5,085 bases of DNA from an uncultured Ruminococcus sp. (GTDB lineage Bacteria > Bacillota > Clostridia > Oscillospirales > Acutalibacteraceae), in assembly GCA_902803125.1 (NCBI GenBank), contig CADCOZ010000360.1, positions 1 through 5,085 of the forward strand, written 5' to 3'. Position 1 is the first letter of the stretch. Each line of letters starts with the position of its first letter. Below, in pieces: positions 1-5,085 of the stretch. The translations under genes were made by a program, and so were the position numbers. The notes beneath the pieces are model-generated. The model was not told the origin of the DNA, did not search any database, and saw only the letters and a list, made by a program, of their open reading frames with translations.

Positions 1-359
1 CCAAGCACCTTCATCGACAAGGTGCCGTGCTGTAAATAGATGACAGGCTTTTCGGTAGAAAGTTCCAGCTTGCGGCCCATCACTTTTTCCGGCCGCACGT
101 CCCGATAGCTTTGAGCGACCAAAAACATATCTGCCGCCACATACAGCTTGAGATGTTCCACGCTGTTTCGCCAGACGATAAACGACCGACAGCGTTCGGG
201 CAGACTCTGATACACCGCCATATTCTTGTCATTTTTTTCCAGCACCAAATATTTATCAATATCGTCCTTTTTGTCCACCGCCACCCGCCAAAAATAGTAA
301 GCGTTATTGGTAGCGGATTTACTCAGATTCTCCCCTATCAGCCAAATAAAACGACCCAT
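1..359 (-). CDS. CDP-glycerol glycerophosphotransferase-like protein, N-terminal part (cut by window edge)
   Basis: An open frame runs from an ATG at 359 off the left edge, giving 119 whole codons and no stop. I translated it by hand. It begins MGRFIWLIGENLSKSATNNA, matching the N-terminal pattern of the CDP-glycerol glycerophosphotransferase family (W-L-I, then an acidic residue, then a DNG/NNA-like site and an aromatic stretch). A YLQHGT motif lies at about residues 108-113, equivalent to the conserved LQHG of TagB/TagF enzymes, whose histidine is important for transfer of polyol phosphate from CDP-polyol. The paralogue at 1650-2855 has the same landmarks (LWLICDNKNEARDNGYWFF and LQHGV) but also a hydrophobic N-terminus that this protein lacks, so this one may be soluble or peripheral. 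The start is supported by AAGGAAGG seven nt upstream. The donor could be CDP-glycerol or another CDP-polyol; the catalytic C-terminal half is outside the window. Confidence 0.8.
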   Translation of the reverse strand, partial: MGRFIWLIGENLSKSATNNAYYFWRVAVDKKDDIDKYLVLEKNDKNMAVYQSLPERCRSFIVWRNSVEHLKLYVAADMFLVAQSYRDVRPEKVMGRKLELSTEKPVIYLQHGTLSMKVL

Positions 360-366
360 TTTACAA

Positions 367-374
367 CCTTCCTT
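367..374 (-). promoter_or_regulatory. Ribosome binding site of the left partial gene
   Basis: AAGGAAGG on the minus strand, seven nt before the ATG at 359. It fixes the start of the truncated gene. A perfect GC-rich hairpin (382-398) lies only 7 nt upstream of it in the leader. Confidence 0.75.
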
Positions 375-381
375 TCGAATG

Positions 382-398
382 TTGGGGCTCTGCCCCAA
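382..398. repeat. GC-rich perfect hairpin, copy 1 of a dispersed repeat
   Basis: TTGGGGCTCTGCCCCAA forms a perfect 7-bp stem with a 3-nt loop. The identical sequence occurs at 4960-4976, on the far side of the operon and in the same orientation; with flanks the match is 23 of 24 nt (380-403 against 4958-4981). No T-run follows on either strand, so it is not a standard intrinsic terminator. Hairpins of this GGGGC...GCCCC kind are common between genes in many Clostridia (general knowledge, not searched here). Confidence 0.75.
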
Positions 399-399
399 G

Positions 400-519
400 C
401 CCCCTCCCTAAATTCGCTGACTTTGACTTACTCTGTCGTATATTCTAAACATTATTCATTATTCATTATTCGTTATTCATTATTCACTATTACCGCCCCC
501 TCCCAAAATTCGCTGACTT
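400..519. repeat. 24-nt direct repeat, two copies (400-423 and 496-519)
   Basis: Two direct copies, offset by exactly 96 nt, match at 23 of 24 positions. The only difference is T at 409 and A at 505. Each copy is a pyrimidine-rich CCCCCTCCC block followed by AAATTCGCTGACTT. Each is followed within about 15-28 nt by an AT-rich heptamer array, so the pair looks like a duplicated composite unit rather than two chance matches. Confidence 0.8.
452..493. repeat. Heptamer tandem array A (TTATTCN, about six units)
   Basis: Read in the TTATTCN phase, the units are TTATTCA, TTATTCA, TTATTCG, TTATTCA, TTATTCA and a decayed CTATTAC. On the minus strand this reads as repeated GAATAAT. It lies between the two copies of the 24-nt repeat, in the spacer upstream of the left partial gene. 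The period of seven is out of phase with codons and no gene crosses it. Confidence 0.85.
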
Positions 520-533
520 GATTTCCATCAACA

Positions 534-561
534 TTATTATTTATTCGTTATTCTTTATTAT
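534..561. repeat. Heptamer tandem array B (degenerate TTATTNN, four units)
   Basis: Units TTATTAT, TTATTCG, TTATTCT and TTATTAT in the same period and on the same strand as array A. It follows the second copy of the 24-nt repeat, mirroring the order seen for the first copy. It is more degenerate than array A, and its AT-richness makes some of the match expected by chance. Confidence 0.6.
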
Positions 562-605
562 TTTCTTCCGGTTCCCGATGAACTCGCCTTTAGGTTTACT
601 GATAA

Positions 606-622
606 ACTGCCCACTGCCCACT
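606..622. repeat. Short GC-rich heptamer repeat ACTGCCC (2.4 units)
   Basis: ACTGCCC occurs twice in tandem (606-612, 613-619) and begins a third time (ACT, 620-622), ending 2 nt outside the Stealth stop codon. It has the same period of seven as the nearby AT-rich arrays but an unrelated sequence. A weak 5-bp hairpin (594-607, GTTTA/TAAAC) overlaps its edge; no T-run follows on the minus strand, so I do not call a terminator. Confidence 0.5.
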
Positions 623-624
623 AA

Positions 625-1653
625 TCACTTTTCGAAGGTGGATTGAGCGGGGAGTATTCGCTCAAAGCAGGCATTCACCCGCTGTTTTGTCGCTTCAAAA
701 TCGGGGGTTCTCGGCGTATCGTTCACACAAAGCATATGGTATTGCTGCCGTTCAATCGCCGTGCAAAGCTCCCCTATGTTCTTTTCTTCGATGTGAAAAA
801 CTTCTCCAAAGGTATCCTTCCGCACACAGTAGTGTCCCCGACAAAACTGCCAGTACTTGAACAGCCACTGGTTCACGTTCGATTCCGTGCGGAATTTTGC
901 CCGACAGGTAGCGTCCAGCACTTCGCCATACTGTTCCCAGACCTCTGTAAAGGTGCTTTTCAGGAACGAGGAAGGCAGGTGGTCATAATGAAACCCCGGA
1001 AACCATTCCCACGGTATCAGCAAAAAGGTTTTCAGACACTTGCGGTGACCGTTTTTCAAATCAAACCACTTGCGGAAATCCCGCTTCATAATGGCTCGCT
1101 TCTGTCCTTTGAAAGCCGTGTTGATGATCTCCATATTGGAGCCGTTGAAATGACCGGCACTGTCATGCCCGAAATAGATACAGTTCAATCCGAACGTATC
1201 ACACGGCCAGCCGTTTTTGAAAAAGTCGGTCGGCTGTACCGCTTTGGTCAGAAACATATCGTCGTTAAAGTAAACAAACTGTTCCGACAGGCCTTCGATG
1301 CGGTGCAGATTCAATTCAATGGTATGGGAATTGAAGGTCGGGCGGTATGGTACCGGAATATAATCCTCATGCCGCACGATGTGCAGTTGCGGGTGGGTCG
1401 TATCCAGCCACGGCGGTAAATGTCCCCACGTGATGAAGTGGATGCGGTTAACCCACGGGGCGAACTGCTCCACACCCCGAAACCAGTACCGCAGGTTGTC
1501 CCAGTCACGGAACCGTACCGCTGTGGCACTGTCTGCCATGGCAGAGGGACTGTATTGTGCCTTTTGTGCCTGCCAAGCCGGATCGTTGCCGTCTACCCAT
1601 GCGATGACAAAGTCAATCGGTGCCGGTTCTTTTGGTTGTTTTTTGGCCATCAC
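625..1653 (-). CDS. Stealth family sugar-1-phosphate transferase (capsule/teichoic-type polymer)
   Basis: Stealth proteins transfer a sugar 1-phosphate from a nucleotide sugar to make phosphodiester links; relatives include meningococcal SacB, streptococcal WefC and animal GlcNAc-1-phosphotransferase. All four conserved regions are visible in the 342 residues: CR1 at about 13-27 (IDFVIAWVDGNDPAW); CR2 at about 48-135, opening RFRDWDNLRYWFRG, with ITWGHLPPWL and ending FVYFNDDMFL; CR3 at about 222-240 (HYDHLPSSFLKS); CR4 at about 283-313, ending MLCVNDT. The WVDG and FNDD acidic motifs expected in the active site are intact. Length is normal for a bacterial member. There is no signal peptide or membrane segment, so it should act in the cytoplasm on a lipid-linked acceptor. 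It is the last gene of the operon and overlaps the previous gene by 4 nt (GTG start) or 1 nt (ATG start at 1650). The sugar donor cannot be told from sequence. Confidence 0.9.
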   Translation of the reverse strand: MMAKKQPKEPAPIDFVIAWVDGNDPAWQAQKAQYSPSAMADSATAVRFRDWDNLRYWFRGVEQFAPWVNRIHFITWGHLPPWLDTTHPQLHIVRHEDYIPVPYRPTFNSHTIELNLHRIEGLSEQFVYFNDDMFLTKAVQPTDFFKNGWPCDTFGLNCIYFGHDSAGHFNGSNMEIINTAFKGQKRAIMKRDFRKWFDLKNGHRKCLKTFLLIPWEWFPGFHYDHLPSSFLKSTFTEVWEQYGEVLDATCRAKFRTESNVNQWLFKYWQFCRGHYCVRKDTFGEVFHIEEKNIGELCTAIERQQYHMLCVNDTPRTPDFEATKQRVNACFERILPAQSTFEK

Positions 1654-2855
1654 TCCACCAGCTCCTTCACGGCTTGATAGGTTCGTTCACAGTTATGGGT
1701 GTCGTATAAATCGAAAAAGGCTTCTGACCGCCGAACATAGGCGGCAGGATTAACGAACTGTTCGGCCACAGCGGCGGTCAGCTCGTCCAAAACCTCTTCT
1801 AAGGTATAGCAGACACGGCCGAAGCCGTCCTGTTCATAGCTGAAATAGCCTTCGGCATACTGTCCTTTGCGAAAATCCGACACGTCAAACTGGTAGTACA
1901 GCAGACGCTTTTTCATATAGGCAAAGTCCATAGCGATACTGGAAAAGTCCGTTATCAGATACGCCGATTCTTTCAGAAGGGTCTGCACATCGTCCTGCGG
2001 CCATGCGGCTTTGCGGATACGGTCACAGCCCGCCGTAAAATCCGACAGGAACTTTTGCATATCCCGATGCGGATAGAATACCAATGTCAGGTCGTTTGTT
2101 TCCAACAGCTGATGCAGGCGGGGACTGTTCAAAAAGGCACTCCACGCCCGAAAATAGGTCGTCTGCCGAAAATCCGCTGTATCTTCAATCGCTTTGGAAG
2201 CCGAGGTCGGCGTGGCAATCCAGCTGCGCCAAGTCGGCATTAGCAACAGCTGACGAGGCTTGACCGTGAATTGGTGCAGATGGTCAAAGCGGCACAGTCC
2301 CGTTTTGATGATGGCTCCTTCGGGATAGCCGAATTTTTCGCATAAAAAGCGGTATTCCCGTTCGGTAGAAGTCACGAACCGCTTCATTTTGGTGTTCTCG
2401 TAATGCAGCCAGTCCATGTCATCTTTAATGACCCCGTGCTGTAAAAAGACACGGGTGTTTTTGAGAAGTCCTTTGACCTCTAACGCATAGCAGACCGCCG
2501 CATTGGGCTTACCGCCCTTTTGCGAGCTGATGTTCACCCGTGCGGACAAGTACAAAATCCAGTGCCGCAGGGAACCGTAGGAAACCGTTTTTCCCAAGGC
2601 TTTGACCTTCTGATAGTCGGGGGAACGCCGACTGATGGCATACACCGTATCCTGTTCGGGATGCTGTTCCCGCAGATAGCGAAAGAACCAGTAACCGTTG
2701 TCACGGGCTTCGTTCTTGTTGTCACAAATCAGCCATAAATCCCGCCGAAAAAGACGGTATACCAGCGATACGGGACACGCCAGCAGAAACAGGAAAATAT
2801 GTCCGATATCCCCCGGCTTTACCCGCTGTAATTTTTGGAACAGCGTTTCTTTCAT
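1650..2855 (-). CDS. CDP-glycerol glycerophosphotransferase family protein (TagB/TagF-like)
   Basis: This family moves glycerol phosphate (or ribitol phosphate) from the CDP-activated form to a lipid-linked saccharide at the inner membrane face. In the 401 residues I see: a hydrophobic, probably membrane-associating segment at about 16-34; LWLICDNKNEARDNGYWFF from 40; LQHGV at 138-142; GLCRFD at 186-191; MPTWR at 206-210; YPHRD at 261-265; and LITDFSSIAMDFAYMKKRL at 300-318. The histidines of LQHG and YPHRD and the TDFSS site match the conserved catalytic and donor-binding positions of TagF, so the enzyme looks intact. At about 400 residues it has the length of a single-domain transferase such as TagB and lacks the large N-terminal domain of TagF polymerases. 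It starts 12 nt after the permease stop with AGAGGA seven nt upstream of ATG. Whether it primes or polymerises, and which polyol it uses, is not shown. Confidence 0.9.
   Translation of the reverse strand: MKETLFQKLQRVKPGDIGHIFLFLLACPVSLVYRLFRRDLWLICDNKNEARDNGYWFFRYLREQHPEQDTVYAISRRSPDYQKVKALGKTVSYGSLRHWILYLSARVNISSQKGGKPNAAVCYALEVKGLLKNTRVFLQHGVIKDDMDWLHYENTKMKRFVTSTEREYRFLCEKFGYPEGAIIKTGLCRFDHLHQFTVKPRQLLLMPTWRSWIATPTSASKAIEDTADFRQTTYFRAWSAFLNSPRLHQLLETNDLTLVFYPHRDMQKFLSDFTAGCDRIRKAAWPQDDVQTLLKESAYLITDFSSIAMDFAYMKKRLLYYQFDVSDFRKGQYAEGYFSYEQDGFGRVCYTLEEVLDELTAAVAEQFVNPAAYVRRSEAFFDLYDTHNCERTYQAVKELVE
1662..1667 (-). promoter_or_regulatory. Ribosome binding site of the Stealth gene, inside the upstream gene
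   Basis: AAGGAG on the minus strand, within the last codons of the CDP-glycerol transferase gene. It sits 8 nt before the GTG at 1653 and 11 nt before the ATG at 1650. Spacing slightly favours GTG, codon preference favours ATG; the two choices differ by a single residue. Confidence 0.6.
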
Positions 2856-2867
2856 GGTGATATCCTC

Positions 2868-3749
2868 TTACAGCACATCGGGCAGGCTTTTTCTCAGACG
2901 GTTATAGTTGATCACGCCCAGCACCAACACCAAGATAAACTCCACCAAAAAGATCAGGTTTTCCAAATCGGGACGGTAGTAGCCTTCATAGAACCACTGG
3001 TTGTAAATCAGGGCTTTGCGGTAGCCGTTGCAGAAATAGGTCATGGGGTTAACAAGCATTACCTTCTGAATGAACTCATTCTTGATATGATAGGAGTCGA
3101 AGCACACGCCCGAAATCCAGAACAAACCGGACATAATGGTGGCAATAAAGCTCTCGAAGTCCTTGCTGAAGGCACTCATCGGAGCCAAAGACCATGTTAA
3201 CGCCCAGAAGAAAATAAACATGATACCGGCATAGCCGATAATCTGAATGTTATAGAGGTTCGGCATGAAGCCGGCACAAATCAGGTAAATATAAGCAATC
3301 GTAAACAGCAGGATATGAATGTAGAATTTGGACAGCGTGGTATAGGTCGTGATAGCGGATACCGGAAACGAAATCTTATTGACAAACTGGCGGTTATCCC
3401 TGATACACTTGGAACCTCTCGACACGCAGTCACTCATAAAGCACCACGGCAAAAAGCCTACCATCGCAAAAACAAAGAACGGAATCGTGTCATACACAGG
3501 CCCTCTCGGACCGCCGTTCATGCCGATGGTAAAAGCGAACCAGTACACAAACAATTGAAACAGCGGCTTCATGACCGCCCAAAAAGGGCCGATTACTGCA
3601 CCCTTATAGGTTTTAATCAGGTCATCTTTGGCCAGCATAAAAATTTGCTTGCCAAAGCCCTTATGTTCTCTCGGAATCTGCATAAGACTGTCTGCCACAC
3701 TGCGGAAAAAGCTCTGTTTTCTGCCGCTGATATGTATTTCCGTATTCAT
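2868..3749 (-). CDS. ABC-2 type polysaccharide/teichoic acid export permease (TagG/Wzm-like)
   Basis: The membrane half of an ABC exporter that moves a finished lipid-linked glycopolymer from the cytoplasm to the outer face. The 293 residues show the ABC2_membrane pattern: an N-terminal amphipathic region, the KDDLIKTYKGAVIGPFWAVM motif at 41-60 (family form: D-[IL]-K-x-[RK]-Y...LG-x-[FL]-W), then about six membrane segments near 52-77, 89-108, 142-162, 170-190, 200-217 and 263-281. VNPMTYFCNGYRKALI at about 233-248 is the typical NP-T...YR-L region before the last segment. Length is normal for the family. The ATG start forms an ATGA overlap with the glycosyltransferase stop, with GGGGAGGA six nt upstream. 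Neighbouring teichoic-type transferases make a polymer exporter far more likely than a drug exporter. The partner ATPase, usually adjacent, is not in the window. Confidence 0.9.
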   Translation of the reverse strand: MNTEIHISGRKQSFFRSVADSLMQIPREHKGFGKQIFMLAKDDLIKTYKGAVIGPFWAVMKPLFQLFVYWFAFTIGMNGGPRGPVYDTIPFFVFAMVGFLPWCFMSDCVSRGSKCIRDNRQFVNKISFPVSAITTYTTLSKFYIHILLFTIAYIYLICAGFMPNLYNIQIIGYAGIMFIFFWALTWSLAPMSAFSKDFESFIATIMSGLFWISGVCFDSYHIKNEFIQKVMLVNPMTYFCNGYRKALIYNQWFYEGYYRPDLENLIFLVEFILVLVLGVINYNRLRKSLPDVL

Positions 3750-4876
3750 GTTGCGTCCTCCCCTGTCGGTGCGGCGGTGTGCCGTATCACAGCCTGCCGC
3801 ACATTTTCTATCTCATCCTTGGCGGAAACGCCGGTTTCCTTTGCTTTCTTTTTCAGGCTGTGTTTCCAAAACGGTATCTGTACCAGTCCGACCATCGTAC
3901 CGATGCCATAAGCACAGTGCAGGAGAAAAAATACCGCCGGCAAACACAGCTGTATCGGGTGTTTCTTCGGTGCTGATGCCATCGCCGCCGCCGTCATCAT
4001 AATGGCTGTCAGCAAATACGTGCCGAACACCACCGCAAACGGCAGTGCCATCCACAGGTGACCCGTGATAAAGGAACTGACCAACAGCACCAGCGAACAC
4101 AGCAGTATCAGCACAAAAAAGAACGGGATAAAGTGCATGGAAGAAATGCACTGATAGCACACCCCCATGGTCAAGCCGATCCATTGACCGTTGCCGTATT
4201 TTTGTTTCAGCAGTTCGGAAAGCGTACTCCGGCAATACTGATACGAAATGATGTCACTGCCCTGACAAATGCGGTAACCCGCCTTTCGGATACGGTAGTG
4301 CAGTTCGTTGTCCTCTGTGCGTCCCAAATCCTCGTTAAAGCCGCCGACCTTGGCAAAGACTTCCCGCCGATACGCCCCGTGAAACACGGAACTGACATAT
4401 TTTTTTTCGCCGCTTTTCCGCCGATACCCCGCCGGTGAACTGCCGAACATCGAGCTTTCCGCCAACAGCAGCATTTCTGTTTTGGGCGTGGAAACTTCTG
4501 TTTTATTCGGTCTTGCCCCGCCGCAGACATCTTCGCCGCTCTCTATCAGCTTCATGTTCTGTTCCAAAAAGTCCTCCGGAATTTCGGCGTGGGCATCCAG
4601 ACGAATCATCACATCTCCGACAGCCGCTTTAACAGCGGTATTCCAGCCGGCCGCCTGACTTTTTTTCGGATTCTCCAGTACCTGCACAGACAGGTATTCT
4701 GTCTGATGCTCCCCGGCAAAGTTCTCTAAAATCGTTTTCGTCCCATCTGTTGAAGCACTGTCCACCAGCACCAGCTCCGTTTGTTCCTTCGGAAAGGTCT
4801 GCGACACCACTTGCCCCAACAGCCGCTCCAGTGTTTTCTCTTCATTATAAGCAATCATACAGAGTGAAACCGTCAC
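3746..4876 (-). CDS. Membrane-anchored family 2 glycosyltransferase (ExoA-like)
   Basis: Transfers a sugar from a nucleotide sugar to a growing lipid-linked glycan on the cytoplasmic side of the membrane. The GT-A catalytic domain fills about residues 1-235: AYNEE at 9-13, VDSASTDGT at 38-46, the metal-binding region RLDAHAEIP at 92-100 (DAHA is characteristic of ExoA-like members), HGAYRREVFAKVGGFNEDLG at 166-185, the acidic TEDNELHYR at 187-195, and a GNGQW site at 228-232 in place of the usual Q-x-x-R-W. Three membrane segments follow at about 249-269, 273-299 and 308-331, then a charged cytoplasmic tail of about 45 residues. The start is GTG; it puts the first beta strand (TVSLCMIAYNEE) right at the N-terminus as expected, with AGGGGGG seven nt upstream. 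First gene after a consensus promoter. Substrate is unknown; ExoA itself makes a beta-1,3-glucosyl link in succinoglycan, but that specificity should not be assumed. Confidence 0.9.
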   Translation of the reverse strand: MTVSLCMIAYNEEKTLERLLGQVVSQTFPKEQTELVLVDSASTDGTKTILENFAGEHQTEYLSVQVLENPKKSQAAGWNTAVKAAVGDVMIRLDAHAEIPEDFLEQNMKLIESGEDVCGGARPNKTEVSTPKTEMLLLAESSMFGSSPAGYRRKSGEKKYVSSVFHGAYRREVFAKVGGFNEDLGRTEDNELHYRIRKAGYRICQGSDIISYQYCRSTLSELLKQKYGNGQWIGLTMGVCYQCISSMHFIPFFFVLILLCSLVLLVSSFITGHLWMALPFAVVFGTYLLTAIMMTAAAMASAPKKHPIQLCLPAVFFLLHCAYGIGTMVGLVQIPFWKHSLKKKAKETGVSAKDEIENVRQAVIRHTAAPTGEDAT

Positions 4877-4883
4877 AGGCCGT

Positions 4884-4893
4884 CCCCCCTTCC
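4884..4893 (-). promoter_or_regulatory. Ribosome binding site supporting a GTG start
   Basis: GGAAGGGGGG on the minus strand, ending seven nt before the GTG at 4876. No ATG in frame lies between the promoter and the catalytic domain, so this site decides the start. Confidence 0.7.
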
Positions 4894-4913
4894 TTTTCCA
4901 TTCTTTTGGTTTT

Positions 4914-4942
4914 ATTATAGTTTCTTATCCTCCGTTTGTCAA
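4914..4942 (-). promoter_or_regulatory. Perfect consensus sigma-A/sigma-70 promoter of the four-gene operon
   Basis: On the minus strand TTGACA (4942-4937) and TATAAT (4919-4914) are separated by exactly 17 bp. Both hexamers match the housekeeping consensus at all positions with ideal spacing. The start of transcription is expected near 4907, giving a leader of about 30 nt before the GTG at 4876, too short for a riboswitch or attenuator. No clear operator is seen. Expression is therefore likely strong and constitutive, unless a repressor binds the GC-rich repeat DNA just upstream. Confidence 0.9.
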
Positions 4943-4950
4943 CCGCTCTG

Positions 4951-5085
4951 TTGGGGCTGTTGGGGCTCTGCCCCAAACCCCGGCAGGGACTCTGCCCCTG
5001 CACCCCGTTGGGGGAACCCCTTTTCTGGCGAAAAAAGGGGAGAGCGGGTCTCCAGTGGAGACCTCTGCCGCAGGCAGAAGCGACC
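4951..5085. repeat. Multi-hairpin GC-rich intergenic repeat element (continues past window)
   Basis: A run of inverted repeats with almost no gap: TTGGGGC/GCCCCAA (4960-4976, 7-bp stem); GCAGGG/CCCTGC (4983-5001, 6 bp); CCCC/GGGG (5003-5013, 4 bp); CCCCTTTT/AAAAGGGG (5017-5040, 8 bp); GGTCTCC/GGAGACC (5047-5063, 7 bp, loop AGT); TCTGCC/GGCAGA (5064-5078, 6 bp, loop GCA). At the left end TTGGGGCTG (4951-4959) is a near duplicate of the following half-stem. No open frame of note crosses it and none of the hairpins has a T-run, so they are not ordinary terminators. The first hairpin recurs at 382-398. It resembles dispersed hairpin-rich repeats of Clostridia genomes; which family it belongs to I cannot say. 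Confidence 0.75.

Noticed and set aside
421..480. Promoter for the left gene inside the heptamer array (TAGAAT on the minus strand)
   Set aside because: A -10-like TAGAAT exists, but no -35-like hexamer lies at a suitable distance, and such AT-rich DNA gives chance -10 matches.
111..521. Plus-strand open frame of 136 codons crossing the left gap
   Set aside because: It overlaps the recognised N-terminus on the minus strand and its C-terminal part merely translates the heptamer array (repeated YSLFIIRYSLF), so it is not a credible gene.
400..561. Possible CRISPR array from regularly spaced repeats
   Set aside because: There are only two 24-nt copies, the intervening DNA is itself a heptamer repeat, and no cas gene is near.
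643..1419. Long plus-strand open frame (258 codons) opposite the Stealth gene
   Set aside because: It is antisense to a protein with all four Stealth motifs, matches no family I know, and lacks a good ribosome binding site. It is a by-product of codon bias.
3315..3911. Plus-strand open frame of 198 codons opposite the permease and glycosyltransferase
   Set aside because: It lies across two well-supported minus-strand genes, and its basic, low-complexity translation shows no domain.
4877..4907. Riboswitch or attenuator in the operon leader
   Set aside because: The predicted leader is about 30 nt and purine-rich, with no room for an aptamer or alternative stems.
5017..5040. CCCCTTTT/AAAAGGGG stem as an intrinsic terminator
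   Set aside because: The T-runs lie inside the stem and no T-run follows it on either strand, so it does not fit a standard rho-independent terminator.

Overview
The window looks like part of a cell-surface glycopolymer locus from a Gram-positive Firmicute. A member of the Clostridia, perhaps of the Oscillospiraceae/Ruminococcaceae, is the best guess. The basis is the teichoic-acid-type enzymes, purine-rich Shine-Dalgarno sites before every start, moderate base composition, and GC-rich multi-hairpin repeats between genes. This placement is inference; no rRNA or marker gene is present. All genes read on the minus strand, so the locus runs from high to low coordinates.

Right edge (4951-5085): a non-coding run of GC-rich hairpins that continues past the window edge. 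Beside it, at 4914-4942, lies a perfect consensus sigma-A/sigma-70 promoter (TTGACA, 17 bp, TATAAT on the minus strand). It fires a four-gene operon with a leader of only about 30 nt. Gene order in transcription is: (1) a membrane-anchored family 2 glycosyltransferase of the ExoA type (4876-3746); (2) an ABC-2 polysaccharide/teichoic acid export permease (3749-2868); (3) a CDP-glycerol glycerophosphotransferase family protein (2855-1650); (4) a Stealth family sugar-1-phosphate transferase (1653-625). The genes overlap by 4 nt, are separated by 12 nt, and overlap by 4 nt, so they are almost certainly co-transcribed and translationally coupled.

Gap 360-624: no gene is seen. It holds several short repeats: a GC-rich hairpin that is also present beside the operon promoter, a 24-nt direct repeat in two copies 96 nt apart, two arrays of an AT-rich heptamer, and a short GC-rich heptamer repeat just after the Stealth stop codon. 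No convincing intrinsic terminator was found.

Left edge (359-1): the N-terminal 119 residues of a second CDP-glycerol glycerophosphotransferase-like protein, cut by the window end.

Taken together the genes predict synthesis and ABC-type export of a phosphodiester-containing glycopolymer: a sugar transferase, a polyol-phosphate transferase, a sugar-1-phosphate transferase and the membrane half of an exporter. The ATPase half, CDP-glycerol synthesis, the lipid-priming enzyme and the wall ligase are not in the window. The most unusual points are the pairing of two unrelated phosphodiester-forming enzyme families in one operon, and the layered repeats on both sides of it.
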